Below, in pieces: positions 26,601 through 36,389 of a stretch of 64,000 nucleotides of DNA (positions within the stretch are counted from its first letter, which is position 1; each line of letters opens with the position of its first letter). A model generated the notes under the pieces. That model made no database searches. It was not told the DNA's origin and saw only the letters and a list, made by a program, of their open reading frames with translations. Source of the stretch: Cellvibrio sp. PSBB023 (GTDB lineage Bacteria; Pseudomonadota; Gammaproteobacteria; Pseudomonadales; Cellvibrionaceae); NCBI RefSeq assembly GCF_002007605.1, contig NZ_CP019799.1, forward strand, positions 3,512,001 to 3,576,000, read 5' to 3'. A program made the position numbers and the translations under genes.

Positions 26601-29600
26601 CCTCGGGAATACCATTCAGGTTCTGGCCAGCGGCTATGGCATCCACCATATCCAACAGTGCCACATGGGCCTGATTCAATGCGTCACAAACTGGCGCCGA
26701 ACAGCTGAGATTGTCGGCGATAATTGCTTCATAGACGCTATGAATCTTTTCGCTCAACTCCGCCATAGAAGGCAGGTAAGCATGGGCAGCAGCTTTGGTG
26801 AGCTTGCCCAGTTCGTCCATGACGGGAATCAGCTCAACCGTATCGGCGGGGTTGGCTTGCCATTGGGCGATAATCTTGTCGGCATCCAGCAGCAGATTCA
26901 TTTCCTCGGCCATAAAAATAGCGAGTAATTCCGGGTCTACCGGGCGTTTGCCGCTTTCATCCAGCTCTTGCTGGCGCACCAGTGGGGCGACATGGATATC
27001 GCGCAGCTCGTTCACCCGCGCCACAAACTGCTGCAGGCGCGGAATATTTACCGCTTCGCCCGCCTCGATTTGCTGCAGGGCAATTTGGGTGTAGCTGACG
27101 GCATCGCGCAGCAATTGGAGGATATCGTCGTTGATATTGACGTGATAAGAGCGTAATTCCTTGGCGAATCGTTCCAGTGGCGTTGCCAATTCGGCTACCT
27201 GGGTGATTTCGGCCATGTGGGCGCTGCCCTTGAGGGTATGCAGCGCGCGCTGCATTTCTTCGCTCGGCGGCTCATAAATGGGGGCTTCTGCCTCCATACG
27301 CGCAATAAACTCTTCAACTACCTGCAGGTGAGTGATGGCTTCTGCGCCAAAAATATCCCAGAGTTGCGCATCCTGGTCGTCATCTGCATCCGCACTTTCA
27401 ACGGCGGACTCGCTCATCAATAGCAGTGGCGGCAGCGCTTCCGGCACGGCGTCACTATCCAGTTGTGTGTGGTCCTGCTCTTGGGCATCAAATGGCAGCT
27501 CGTCAATTACCGCCTCGACCAGATCATCGTCGTGATCCAGCGCATCGGTTATGTCGAGGGTGTCAGGTGCGTCTCCATCCTCATCCACATATTCATCCGG
27601 ATGCTCTTCCAGCTCATCATCATTTACTGGCAGGCTGGCAAGGGTTATCTCCTCGGGCTCATCATCGTCTGCCAGCGTTTCATCGGCATCCACAAGAGCG
27701 GCGGGTGCTGCAACGGGTGGAATGCTAAATGGCGTTTGGCTGTCCAGTTCGGCCTGCAATGCGGCGGGAATAATCCCTTGCGAGAGGGAATGTGCCTGTT
27801 GGCGATAGGTTTCGGCCAACTCGGACTGTGGATAGGCTTCATTGTCGCGGAAGGCGGCAATCATGCCCGGCAGCAGGGCGCATACATTCTCGATAATCCG
27901 GACATGCACCGCCTGCGGGCTGATGGTGTGGTCCAGTACGCGGTTGAGCATGTTCTCAATCGACCAGGCCAACTCGCCGATTTCATTGGCGCCAACCATC
28001 CGGCCACTGCCTTTAAGGGTGTGGAAGGCGCGGCGGAATTCAATCAGGGCATTATTGTCTTCAAAGTTCTGTGCCCAGCGCGGGAAGTATTCGTTGATGG
28101 TTTCGGTAACTTCTGTCGCTTCTTCGATGAAGATATCGATAATTTCATCGTCTATGTCTTCATTATCGCGCTCGATCACCGGTGCGTTAGCGGTTGCAAT
28201 TAATGTGGGCTCGTCCGCATCCTGCTCGTGTTCCGCGAGGCCATCGGCGACGGAGATCGGCTCATCGGGTAATTCCGCGAGTGCGTCAGGCTCGCCGGGC
28301 AGACTGTAATCGATGGTTTCAAGGTTCGCTTGTGGTACATCCGCAGTAGCATTGGCATAGATGGCTTCGAGGTAGGTAGATTCATCCTCGCGGCTATTGC
28401 TCTCGTCTGCGTCCTGGTTGCTGGCCTGTTCATAGGCCGCCGTGAGTTCGGCTTCGGCCTCTTGTACATCGCTGTCTGCAGGTGCGGTTTGTGGTTCATC
28501 CGGCTCGGTTTTGCTGACCTTGGCCACGGCGTAACCCAAGCCGGCAACGCTTTCTTCTGCGACGGTGAGCAACAGGTCGATTTCCTCTTTGCGACCACCG
28601 CTGCTCAAGCGCTCCAAATAGTATTCAACACTGGTGATGGCATCGGCCAAGGTATCCAGGGTTGACCATTGGGGTGTTGCATCCTGTTCCAGCAATTGTT
28701 CTTCGATAAACCGGGCGCAGGCACCGAGGATACGCGCCGGACGCGGCAGCGGCATGATTTCCAGGCCGCCGCGAATTTCGCGCAGGGTGGTGGGCACGGT
28801 TTGCAGGTGCTGGCGGTTCCACTGGGAGGCGATGTATTCAATGATGGCGTCTTTGGCGTGTTCCAAACCGTTACGCGACTCGCGCAGCACCGATTCTTTG
28901 GCACGGCTCAGGGTGATGTCGGCCTCGTCGTTGCCACTGGTTTCTTGGCCTCCGTGTTCTGTCAGGCTGTCGAGCGCGTTCTCAATGGCGATGATTTGGC
29001 TGGCAACGGCCAGTAATTGCTCATCGGATAACTGGCTGTCGGAATCGACCACCAATTCCAGTGCGGCGCCCTGCTCAAGCAGGCGTTTGCGCAGATCGCC
29101 CAAGCCCAATACCGCCATGGTATCGGCGACTCGCTTCACAATGGGTAGGGCGTCGTTGAGTGTGTTGTGGGTATTGCCACCGGCGAGGCAAATATCCAGG
29201 CTGTTCTTGATCAGGCCCAGCTCTTCTTTGATCGCATCCACTACCGAGCGCATGGCATCGGCATCGGGTACTGAAAGCATATTCTGGGTTTCTTCGCCGG
29301 TCTCTTTACCTTCCAGCAGTGCCTCTTCCAGTTGGTAAGTATCAAAAATACGCTGCAGCTGTGAATTGGGCGGGAAGCCGGGGGCGTGTTTACCAGCGCG
29401 CGCCACGTAGTAGAGCAGGTTTTTGATCAGCTCATCATTGGTAAAACTGTTCAGCGCCTTGGTGCCGTGCACGGCGAGTACTTTGATTTCTTTATCCAGT
29501 TGGCGCAGCAGGTTTTTGACCGCCACACTCATTTCGATCGCGTCGATTTCAATCGCTTCTACCAATGCCAGGCAGATATCCCAGAGGGCAAAACGGGCGG

Positions 29601-30222
29601 TGCCATGGGTCAGCTTTTGCAGGCGGGAAAAGGCTTTTTGCAGATAGGCGAGGTTTTCTTCCGGGTTGACGCCGCGAATAAACCCCGAGGCGGCGTATTG
29701 GTACATCTGGCGCAGCTTGAGCACCATGGCCTGGAACTGCACATTGTCGTTAGTTACCGGCAAACGTGCGCCGCTGACTTTTTTGGCGGGCGTCAGGTTG
29801 GGCACAAACAGCTTGGTATCGGTCAACAGGCTTTCACCGCGCACGGCGCGCAGGTCGTTGAGCAGCGGTAATACCACCAGCGGGTTGTCTTTGCGGGTGG
29901 CTTTTACCTGATCCAAATAGAGCGGAAATTGCAAAATCGCGCGCATGAGTACTTCTTGCGCTTCGTTGCTATTGGCCACTGTGCCGGCGATCATCGCCTG
30001 GGTGAGCTGTTCCATTTCACTGGCGAGCATGGCGGCGCCATAGAACTCCACCATCTGCAGGCTACCGTGTACCTGATGGATATGGGTCAGACAGAAGCGA
30101 ATACGCGCCGCGTCTTTGGGGTTTTCAACATAGCTTTCGAGCGATTGACGCGCTTCTTTGAGCGTTTCGCTGATCTCATGGATCAACCAATCCAGGGCGG
30201 CAAAATTACGATTATCTGCCAT
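23665..30222 (-). CDS. chpA: Hybrid sensor kinase/response regulator of twitching motility
   Basis: This 2185-residue CheA-type kinase is the core of the Pil-Chp surface-sensing pathway. It carries an array of Hpt-like domains: a degenerate one at the start (HIHQVHGSLQM, H52) and canonical HTLKGS/HTFKGG ones near residues 734, 994 and 1382, with further degenerate copies between. Long acidic linkers rich in Asp, Glu and Ala join them. The kinase core follows, with LVNLAGETSISRGRMEQQ (dimerisation helix), LRNAVDHGIEMPDER (N box, about 1764), GRGVGMDVV, then a CheW-like domain and a C-terminal receiver with VMLLDIEMPRMDGFE (aspartate about 2110). It should phosphorylate PilG and PilH. Confidence 0.96.
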   Translation of the reverse strand: MADNRNFAALDWLIHEISETLKEARQSLESYVENPKDAARIRFCLTHIHQVHGSLQMVEFYGAAMLASEMEQLTQAMIAGTVANSNEAQEVLMRAILQFPLYLDQVKATRKDNPLVVLPLLNDLRAVRGESLLTDTKLFVPNLTPAKKVSGARLPVTNDNVQFQAMVLKLRQMYQYAASGFIRGVNPEENLAYLQKAFSRLQKLTHGTARFALWDICLALVEAIEIDAIEMSVAVKNLLRQLDKEIKVLAVHGTKALNSFTNDELIKNLLYYVARAGKHAPGFPPNSQLQRIFDTYQLEEALLEGKETGEETQNMLSVPDADAMRSVVDAIKEELGLIKNSLDICLAGGNTHNTLNDALPIVKRVADTMAVLGLGDLRKRLLEQGAALELVVDSDSQLSDEQLLAVASQIIAIENALDSLTEHGGQETSGNDEADITLSRAKESVLRESRNGLEHAKDAIIEYIASQWNRQHLQTVPTTLREIRGGLEIMPLPRPARILGACARFIEEQLLEQDATPQWSTLDTLADAITSVEYYLERLSSGGRKEEIDLLLTVAEESVAGLGYAVAKVSKTEPDEPQTAPADSDVQEAEAELTAAYEQASNQDADESNSREDESTYLEAIYANATADVPQANLETIDYSLPGEPDALAELPDEPISVADGLAEHEQDADEPTLIATANAPVIERDNEDIDDEIIDIFIEEATEVTETINEYFPRWAQNFEDNNALIEFRRAFHTLKGSGRMVGANEIGELAWSIENMLNRVLDHTISPQAVHVRIIENVCALLPGMIAAFRDNEAYPQSELAETYRQQAHSLSQGIIPAALQAELDSQTPFSIPPVAAPAALVDADETLADDDEPEEITLASLPVNDDELEEHPDEYVDEDGDAPDTLDITDALDHDDDLVEAVIDELPFDAQEQDHTQLDSDAVPEALPPLLLMSESAVESADADDDQDAQLWDIFGAEAITHLQVVEEFIARMEAEAPIYEPPSEEMQRALHTLKGSAHMAEITQVAELATPLERFAKELRSYHVNINDDILQLLRDAVSYTQIALQQIEAGEAVNIPRLQQFVARVNELRDIHVAPLVRQQELDESGKRPVDPELLAIFMAEEMNLLLDADKIIAQWQANPADTVELIPVMDELGKLTKAAAHAYLPSMAELSEKIHSVYEAIIADNLSCSAPVCDALNQAHVALLDMVDAIAAGQNLNGIPEAINDALDELLSTEVVTLTALSNDEVVAMDDGIPLMEAVEEDLIDSDAVDFYPAPVSYDAYAAELASEASESEDTDDELLDYPIVELTETEADSPVYEADLVDELPLIDAVVDLAPESVVITLDSADAIDEDFDPEIVEIFIEEAGEILEEIDGSLNEWQDDWNNSDCVEQLKRSLHTFKGGARLAGLMELGDLSHDFETMLIEMDQDAELDQAFFGRLHDFQDRLHAGVELASKRLNGQQLVVEQRQPDAQSAPELAIPLLDNSIDAPADDLVDTTAFSNNSADTDDLPAYSKPTVVVDNTRAEQIHAFETHGTPSEKPNVLTFAPKAKPATGNLPQIPGSEYGGGLRSGNTGPAQVQHLAARRTGPQEVVKVSAELLEELVNLAGETSISRGRMEQQVSDLSGSIEEMDATIQRLQEQLRRLDIETEAQVLFRQEQMAQHEEFDPLEMDRYSQLQQLSRSLIESASDLMDLKFTLADKTRDTETLLLQQSRINTDLQEGLMRSRMVPFSRLVPRLRRIVRQAATELGKEVDFELDNVEGELDRSVLERMVAPLEHMLRNAVDHGIEMPDERIAAGKNPNGRILLTLGREGGDVILRLIDDGRGINLKRVREKAIERGLMAADAQLNDQDVIQFILHAGFSTADKVTQISGRGVGMDVVHSEIKQLGGAMFIDSNWGTGTEFTIRLPFTVSVNRALMVQIGDDLYAIPLNSIEGIVRVSPFELEHYYQDDSARFDYAGEQYLVRYLGSLLDSSAQPKLDGQMLPLPVVLVRSTEHTVALQVDRLLGSREIVVKTLGAQFSAVRGVSGATVMGDGSVVVILDLHAMIREQLALGLQNAIQLEPFGLLPLKDEDMSEKTVMVVDDSVTVRKVTSRFLEREGFRVITAKDGVEALQVLQDHMPDVMLLDIEMPRMDGFEVAKNIRTSSRLKDLPIIMITSRTGEKHRERAFSLGVNKYLGKPYQEDLLLSNIQELLHIRAK

Positions 30223-30274
30223 GCAGAGCTTTCCTCTCGTTATTCTCGCTCGGTGCGACTTTTAGCGTTCTGCC

Positions 30275-31132
30275 TTAGTGATTAAGGCGAACGTAGGCTT
30301 GCACTTGATCATCGTCAGTGCGCTGCATTTCGGGATGTTCCCAGTCCATTACTTCACCCAGGCCGACAATTAAGAGTCCGCCCGGTTTTAACCGCTCCAC
30401 CAGTGCATTCAATACATCGCGGCGCAGCCAGCGGCGGAAGTACACCAACAGGTTTTGGCAGAAAATCACATCCACACTCACTTGGGGTAACTGGCGTGCG
30501 TGGATAATATTGCTTTGGGTAAAACAGACGCGATCGCGCAATTTGCTGACCACTTCATAGCTGCCGTCGGTGCAGGTTTGCAGGTAGCGTTTAGCCTCAT
30601 CCGGTTTTACCTGTTCGGTGCGGCGTTTGCTATAGCGACCCTTACGACCGGCTGCCAATGCCGACGAGCTGATATCCATCGCGGTGATGCCGTAGTAGGG
30701 GCTGATGGCGGCTAACTCAAAACAGTCATTCACCACCATCGCCAGGGAGTAGGGCTCCTCACCGGTGGCACAGCCCAGGCTCCAGACATCAAAACTGCCT
30801 TGCAGCGATTGGTTGTTGATCTGTTGCTGCAAGTAGCTGCGCACATATTCAATGGATTCGCGGTGCCGGAAAAAGCTGGTTTCTTTAACGGCAATGCGGT
30901 CGATCAAGCGCGCCCATTCGAGCTTTGAATCTATGCTGTCTTCGGCCACAAATTGGTAGTAATTGTCGTAGTCCTCAAAACCCATGTCGCGCAAACGCGC
31001 GTAGATCTGTGATTCCAGCCAGGCTTTCTGCTGGAATACAAGCTGGATACCGGTGCGCTCCTCCAGCAGTTTGCCCCATTGGGCGAACTGATCCTGGTTG
31101 AGTGTCGGTAGTGTGCGTAAAGACCAGGCCAT
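30275..31132 (-). CDS. pilK: Chemoreceptor methyltransferase, Pil-Chp
   Basis: This is a CheR-type SAM-dependent methyltransferase that would methylate glutamates on PilJ. The 285-residue protein shows the CheR N-terminal helical region, ETSFFRHRESIEYVR, the SAM-binding WSLGCATGEEPYSLAMV and VIFCQNLLVYF. It lies 57 bases after pilJ and 52 bases before chpA, in the conserved order. Confidence 0.94.
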   Translation of the reverse strand: MAWSLRTLPTLNQDQFAQWGKLLEERTGIQLVFQQKAWLESQIYARLRDMGFEDYDNYYQFVAEDSIDSKLEWARLIDRIAVKETSFFRHRESIEYVRSYLQQQINNQSLQGSFDVWSLGCATGEEPYSLAMVVNDCFELAAISPYYGITAMDISSSALAAGRKGRYSKRRTEQVKPDEAKRYLQTCTDGSYEVVSKLRDRVCFTQSNIIHARQLPQVSVDVIFCQNLLVYFRRWLRRDVLNALVERLKPGGLLIVGLGEVMDWEHPEMQRTDDDQVQAYVRLNH

Positions 31133-31189
31133 AGGTGCTTTCTGTGAGTTACTGGCTGCACCGCCAGCGGGGCTGGCGGTGACTGCTTA

Positions 31190-33349
31190 TCAGGCTTTTG
31201 AGGCGTTGGCGAAGATGTCGTCGTTAGGCAACAACTCTTCATCCAAATCAATAACATCGGTATTGCTGTCAAACTCCATGGCCGGTGTTGTGGCCATGGC
31301 TTTGCGTGCCGCATTGGCGCGACCTTCGGACATATCCTCTTCCGGCAGTTTGAAACCCGCTACGGATTCACGCAGGTCGAGTACCATTTCCGCGAGGTTA
31401 CCAATCGACTGCGCGGTAGCAGAAGTACCGGCAGACGTTTGGGTCGTAATCTCTTGAATAACATTCATCGTGTTGGAGATGTGACCCGCCGACGATGCCT
31501 GTTGGCGCGCGGCGTTGGAAATGTTCTGGATCAATTCCGCCAAGCTTGACGATACGTTTTCAATTTCTTCCAGTGCCACACCCGCATCCTGTGCGAGGCG
31601 CGCACCGCGCACCACTTCAGAGGTGGTTTGTTCCATCGAAATTACCGCTTCGTTGGTATCGTTCTGAATCGTTTTTACCAGCGCTTCGATCTGCTTGGTC
31701 GCAGCGGCGGAACGTTCCGCAAGGCGTTGAACTTCGTCCGCTACCACCGCAAAGCCGCGGCCTGCGTCACCGGCCATCGATGCCTGAATCGCGGCGTTAA
31801 GTGCGAGGATGTTGGTTTGGTCCGCAATGTCGTTAATCAAGCTTACGATATCACCGATCTCTTGTGACGATTCACCGAGGCGTTTAATACGTTTGGAGGT
31901 GTCCTGGATCTGTTCACGGATGGTATCCATCCCGTGGATGGTGTTCTGTACCACTTTCGCACCGTTACCGGCGATAGATACCGCACGTTCCGCTACCGCT
32001 GCTGATTCGGCGGCGTTGGCAGATACCTGGTCAATGGTCACCGCCATTTCATTTACCGCCGCCGATGCACCGGCAATTTCTTGCGCCTGGTGTTCAGATG
32101 CTTCGGCGAGATGCAATGCAGTTTGCTGGGTTTCTTGCGCAGCGGCCGATACGTTTACCGCGGTTTCGTTGATTCGCGCTACCAGAATACGCAGCTGGTC
32201 GATGGTGAAGTTAATAGAGTCCGCAATCGCACCGGTGAAATCCTCGGTTACGGTGGCAGTGGTGGTCAAGTCACCGTCCGCAAGGTCAGCCAGTTCGTCG
32301 AGCAGACGCAAAATTGCGGTCTGGTTACGTTCGTTGGTTTCGGTGGTTTCGTCCGCGCGTTTACGGGCGCCGCGATACTGGTTAAAGCCGAGGTAGAACA
32401 AGGAAATCAGGGTGATAGCGGCAAACACAATAACCCAGGTATTGTTTACAAAGGGGCGATTGTCCGCCTGCACTGTCAGCTTATCGGAGATACTGGCCAG
32501 ACCTTGCAGCAGTTGTGGCGTATCCACCAAGAGTGCATCAGATGCCTGACGGGCGCGGGTGAGGTTGGTTGAGCCATCCACCATTTCCTGAATCGATTTG
32601 CTTACGCCATCAAACAGTTGGGTGATTTGGTCAAGGCTGGCGCGCGCTTGCGGGTCAGATACACGGCTGATGCGCAGTGCGGGGTCACCCTCTTTCATGG
32701 CGGTCAGTACGCGGGCATAGAAGTTGGCATCGCGATTGAACTGGTCGGCTGCATTGCCGGCATCGGCGTCACCGCGCAGCATTTTATCCACGTTACGACC
32801 GATACGCTCGGCGCGCCAGGACAGCAACTGGGCTTGAATGGCCTGATCGGCAGGGGCGCCGGATTCCAGCAGTATGTCCACAATGTTGTTGTGTTCGGTC
32901 TGCAGGGTGGGCAGGTTATCATTCAGGGTATTACCCACGTTGTTGAGCGATACAATCAACTCTTTGTTGGTGGCGATATCTTTGGCGTTGTTCTGCACAC
33001 GGTTCCAGGTGCTGCCAAAGTTATCAAACTCGCTGCTGAGTGCTTTGCGAGTGCGCTCATCGCTGCTGCGCAACATATCCCAAGTGCTGCTCATGCTGCT
33101 CACCACGCCGCTCAACTCGCCAAAAGCTTTTTCATCGCCCGAGGTTGCGTCACGCGCCAGGGAGGTCAGACGATAGGCTTGCGCACGCAAGTCACTCGCC
33201 TGTTGCAAGTAGCGTTGGTCGTTGGTCTTGCCCTGGTTGATTAACACCAACAGCACGACCGCCGCCACGAATGAGCCTACCAGCAAGGCCGTGGCGACGA
33301 CTGTCGCTGGCTTTGCCCGAAAAGCGGCAATTTTTGAATCAGTTTTCAT
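31190..33349 (-). CDS. pilJ: Type IV pili methyl-accepting chemoreceptor
   Basis: This transmembrane receptor feeds surface or pilus signals to ChpA. The 719-residue protein has helix 1 ([20 protein letters not shown]), a helical periplasmic region of about 270 residues, helix 2 ([18 protein letters not shown]), HAMP-like sequence, and a cytoplasmic signalling domain with the hairpin tip [20 protein letters not shown]. The C-terminus is acidic. It is the single receptor in the operon. Confidence 0.95.
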   Translation of the reverse strand: MKTDSKIAAFRAKPATVVATALLVGSFVAAVVLLVLINQGKTNDQRYLQQASDLRAQAYRLTSLARDATSGDEKAFGELSGVVSSMSSTWDMLRSSDERTRKALSSEFDNFGSTWNRVQNNAKDIATNKELIVSLNNVGNTLNDNLPTLQTEHNNIVDILLESGAPADQAIQAQLLSWRAERIGRNVDKMLRGDADAGNAADQFNRDANFYARVLTAMKEGDPALRISRVSDPQARASLDQITQLFDGVSKSIQEMVDGSTNLTRARQASDALLVDTPQLLQGLASISDKLTVQADNRPFVNNTWVIVFAAITLISLFYLGFNQYRGARKRADETTETNERNQTAILRLLDELADLADGDLTTTATVTEDFTGAIADSINFTIDQLRILVARINETAVNVSAAAQETQQTALHLAEASEHQAQEIAGASAAVNEMAVTIDQVSANAAESAAVAERAVSIAGNGAKVVQNTIHGMDTIREQIQDTSKRIKRLGESSQEIGDIVSLINDIADQTNILALNAAIQASMAGDAGRGFAVVADEVQRLAERSAAATKQIEALVKTIQNDTNEAVISMEQTTSEVVRGARLAQDAGVALEEIENVSSSLAELIQNISNAARQQASSAGHISNTMNVIQEITTQTSAGTSATAQSIGNLAEMVLDLRESVAGFKLPEEDMSEGRANAARKAMATTPAMEFDSNTDVIDLDEELLPNDDIFANASKA

Positions 33350-33448
33350 CTAAGCACTCCTACACCAGCATTCGGTTTTATTTTTTCTGTCCACGTTGCT
33401 TTTTGCGTGGGTCAAAAAGCCTGATATTGCCTTGCGATTGTGAATCTA

Positions 33449-33991
33449 CTACGACTTGGCCGCATTGGTAAAACGCGGATCCTCGGCCAACAATGCCGGT
33501 CTGAACAGCGACCAGCGCTCGCCTCCCTGAGGATAACTACCAGTGACAAACGGCAGGATGGCACTGGGGACAGCGCCGGCCTGCTCGGTATATTCATCCA
33601 TGGGAAAATGTTGCATACCAAACACCTGATCGACGATGAGGCCGGAATAGAGTGTTTCGGTTTCGAGAATTAATACGCGACGGTGTTTGCGCGAACTGCC
33701 CAGGCGATCGCCAAAGAACATTGCCAGATCAAAGAGCGGCAGCAGGCGGCCGCGCACGTTGGCGACGCCCTTGACCCAGGGCTGAACGCCGGGCAGGTGG
33801 GTATGGTTGGGAACTTCGAGCATCTCCGATACTTCGCCGATAGGGGCAACAAAGTAGCTACCCATCAGGGAAAAACCGATACCGCTCCAGTGCGGACGAA
33901 TATCCGCCTGTGCCGGCAAACCGCGCGCGGCGGCCCGGCTGCGCTGGGCTAATGTGAGCAGGGCCTGAAACGCGGCCTGTGGTTCTGACAT
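33449..33991 (-). CDS. pilI: CheW-type coupling protein, Pil-Chp
   Basis: This coupling protein links PilJ to ChpA. Domain evidence: GIGFSLMGSYFVAPIGEVSEMLEVP, WVKGVANVRGRLLPLFDLAMFFG and VLILETETLYSGLIVDQVFGMQHFP, the standard CheW pattern. The ATG at 33991 (MSEPQAAFQALL) is preferred over 34003 because it matches the usual PilI beginning, giving 180 residues. The gene lies between pilH and pilJ. Confidence 0.92.
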   Translation of the reverse strand: MSEPQAAFQALLTLAQRSRAAARGLPAQADIRPHWSGIGFSLMGSYFVAPIGEVSEMLEVPNHTHLPGVQPWVKGVANVRGRLLPLFDLAMFFGDRLGSSRKHRRVLILETETLYSGLIVDQVFGMQHFPMDEYTEQAGAVPSAILPFVTGSYPQGGERWSLFRPALLAEDPRFTNAAKS

Positions 33992-34118
33992 ATCTCTGTC
34001 CATAACTGTCGTGCATCAACACAGAGATTGCTGGCCTGGTTAAGCCTTTAGTCAGTGGATGATGCTTGTTGTTATTGTCTATTCATCATTCCTGGATGGT
34101 GACAACGCTATCCTTTGA

Positions 34119-34481
34119 TCAAACTAATACTTCGGCCATGGCCGCCATCAGTACTTCCTGGGTAATCGGCTTGGATAAATAGGCCTTGGCACCCTGACGC
34201 ATTCCCCAGACACGGTCAGTTTGCTGGTCTTTGGTGGTGACGATAATCACCGGAATATGCGCGGTTTCGGGGGTTTTGGACAATTGGCGTGTCGCCTGGA
34301 AGCCATTGAGGCCGGGCATGACCACATCCATTAGCACCACATCGGGCAGTTCTTTTTGCGCCATAGCAACGCCGGCTTCACCATTGTCGGCCGTCATTAC
34401 CACATGGCCATTTTTTTCCAGCATGCTGGTGAGCTTGTAGGTTTCGGTGGGTGAGTCGTCGATAATCAATACTCTGGCCAT
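34119..34481 (-). CDS. pilH: Response regulator PilH (single receiver domain)
   Basis: This 120-residue CheY-like receiver has the acidic pocket LIIDDSPTE, the phospho-acceptor in VVLMDVVMPGLNGFQ, the conserved threonine/serine in VIIVTTKD and the lysine in YLSKPIT. In Pseudomonas it controls pilus retraction and cAMP levels. It follows pilG after 157 bases. Confidence 0.93.
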   Translation of the reverse strand: MARVLIIDDSPTETYKLTSMLEKNGHVVMTADNGEAGVAMAQKELPDVVLMDVVMPGLNGFQATRQLSKTPETAHIPVIIVTTKDQQTDRVWGMRQGAKAYLSKPITQEVLMAAMAEVLV

Positions 34482-34638
34482 AAATGCTCCAAAAACATAT
34501 ATAGGTAGACCGCAGTGCTGCGGTAGTCATCAATAATTACTGGATGATAGCCCCGGTCTGACCTTGCTGCGTATGGCGTTTGATCGCACAGGGATAACAA
34601 CCAAAAAACGTGCTCCGACGCAGGCCGGAGCTTGCCCA

Positions 34639-35034
34639 TCAGGATGCTTTCAAGTGCTTGACGTGCGCTTCAATGGCGCCCAGCAATTCGCTTTTACTGA
34701 AGGGTTTGGTGAGGTATTGGTCAGACCCGACAATACGCCCTTTGGCTTTGTCGAATAGGCCATCTTTACTGGATAACATAATGACCGGTGTGGTCTTGAA
34801 TTCGCTATTATTTTTAATCAGGGCGCAGGTTTGGTAGCCATCGAGGCGCGGCATCATAATATCGACAAAAATGATGTCAGGGCGGGTGTCGGCAATTTTC
34901 GCCAGGGCATCAAAGCCATCGGTGGCGGTAATCACCATACAGCCTGCTTTTTTGAGCAGTGTTTCAGCCGTGCGACGGATGGTTTTACTGTCGTCGATAA
35001 CCATCACTTTGAGGCTTTCGTAAGTTACTTCCAT
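34639..35034 (-). CDS. pilG: Response regulator PilG (single receiver domain)
   Basis: This 131-residue CheY-like receiver begins the Pil-Chp operon and in Pseudomonas drives pilus extension and directional twitching. Signatures: VMVIDDSKTIRRTAETLLKKAG, IIFVDIMMPRLDGYQTC, VIMLSSKDG and YLTKPFSK. It is divergent from gshB, exactly as in P. aeruginosa. Confidence 0.95.
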   Translation of the reverse strand: MEVTYESLKVMVIDDSKTIRRTAETLLKKAGCMVITATDGFDALAKIADTRPDIIFVDIMMPRLDGYQTCALIKNNSEFKTTPVIMLSSKDGLFDKAKGRIVGSDQYLTKPFSKSELLGAIEAHVKHLKAS

Positions 35035-35373
35035 ACTCTGACCTTGCCTTTTGTTATTACCGTAATTGCCAGATATACGCGTTGGATGATTGATATCTAC
35101 GGACGCGCTAGATAGTCCCCTGCCAAGCAGGCGTCAAAATAACGCCACAAGTGGAGGCAAACTTTTAACATAGTTTTTAAGCTTTCGCCATAACTAGTTG
35201 AATATATGAGTAATCCATTCCGTTTTTATAATCATTTGAGAGGTAGAAACTGTCGGCAATAACCTTGCTTTAATTCCACCCAGACATTAACTTTAGCCTC
35301 CGCGTGGTTCCGCGCAGGGTTTTTGCGCCGGTGGCAACTCCCACTTTCCAGCATTTTTAGTTGAGCACTCTCT
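35035..35373. other. Divergent promoter region pilG / gshB
   Basis: This 339-base gap must hold the promoters for the Pil-Chp operon on one side and gshB on the other. I found no repeat, small gene or confident promoter match. Confidence 0.5.
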
Positions 35374-36327
35374 ATGGCTATCTCTCTCGGTGTGGTGATG
35401 GATCCCATTGCGGATATTACCTTCTATAAAGACACCACCCTGGCATTGCTGCTGGCCGCGCAGGAGCGCGGCTGGGATTTGCACTATATGGAGCAAAAGG
35501 ATCTTTATTTACTGCAGGGCGAAGCCCGCGCCAGTACCCGCAATTTGTTCGTTGCTGACAATGGCGACAGCTGGTACGAGTTGGGTTTGCAGGAAGATAA
35601 GAAATTGGGTGATCTCGATGTGATCCTGATGCGCAAAGACCCGCCGTTTGATAACGAATATATTTACAGCACCTATATCCTCGAAGCCGCGCAGCAGCAG
35701 GGTGCATTGGTGGTGAATGATCCGCGCAGCCTGCGCGACTGCAATGAAAAAATCTTCGCTACCCAGTTTCCCCAGTGTTGCCCGCCGGTGTTGGTCAGCC
35801 GCGATATGCTGCGCCTGCGCGACTTCCACAAGCAATACGGCGATGTGATTTTCAAACCGCTCGACGGTATGGGTGGCAGCCGTATTTTCCGCTGCCGCCA
35901 GGACGACCCTAACGTGGGAGTGATCCTTGAGACGCTGACGGAGTTTAGCCAGCAATTGATTATGGCGCAGCGCTACATCCCCGCCATCAGCGAAGGCGAC
36001 AAGCGCATTTTGGTTGTGGATGGCGAAGCCGTGCCCTATTGCCTGGCGCGTATTCCTGCCCAGGGTGAAACCCGTGGCAATCTGGCCGCTGGTGGCAGGG
36101 GCGTGGCCCAGCCCTTGACCGAAAAAGACCTGTGGATCGTGTCGCAAGTGGCACCTACGCTCAAGGCCAAAGGCTTGATGTTTGTAGGGCTGGATGTGAT
36201 TGGGGAGTACCTCACCGAGATCAACGTCACCAGCCCGACCTGCGCGCGCGAAATCGACAAGGCCTATAACACCGGAATTGGGTCACGGCTTATCGACGCC
36301 ATAGAGCGTAAATTAGTGCCCCGTTAA
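35374..36327 (+). CDS. gshB: Glutathione synthase
   Basis: This ATP-grasp enzyme joins gamma-glutamylcysteine and glycine to form glutathione in the cytosol. The 317-residue length is typical. Signatures: LGVVMDPIADITFYKDT, MRKDPPFDNEYIYSTYILE, VIFKPLDGMGGSRIFR and GLDVIGEYLTEINVTSPT. It is the first gene of a forward series with tonB3-like, algH and ruvX, as in Pseudomonas. Confidence 0.97.
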   Translation: MAISLGVVMDPIADITFYKDTTLALLLAAQERGWDLHYMEQKDLYLLQGEARASTRNLFVADNGDSWYELGLQEDKKLGDLDVILMRKDPPFDNEYIYSTYILEAAQQQGALVVNDPRSLRDCNEKIFATQFPQCCPPVLVSRDMLRLRDFHKQYGDVIFKPLDGMGGSRIFRCRQDDPNVGVILETLTEFSQQLIMAQRYIPAISEGDKRILVVDGEAVPYCLARIPAQGETRGNLAAGGRGVAQPLTEKDLWIVSQVAPTLKAKGLMFVGLDVIGEYLTEINVTSPTCAREIDKAYNTGIGSRLIDAIERKLVPR

Positions 36328-36389
36328 GCGGCTCCCTTGTCAATAACACCAATAGACGGCCGCCGGTGAAAAAATCCAGAGTTAGCAGC

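Noticed and set aside
27463..28203. 246-residue forward frame opposite chpA
   Set aside because: It is antisense to the acidic linkers and Hpt domains of chpA, whose motifs are clear. No ribosome-binding site or family match; it arises from biased codon composition.
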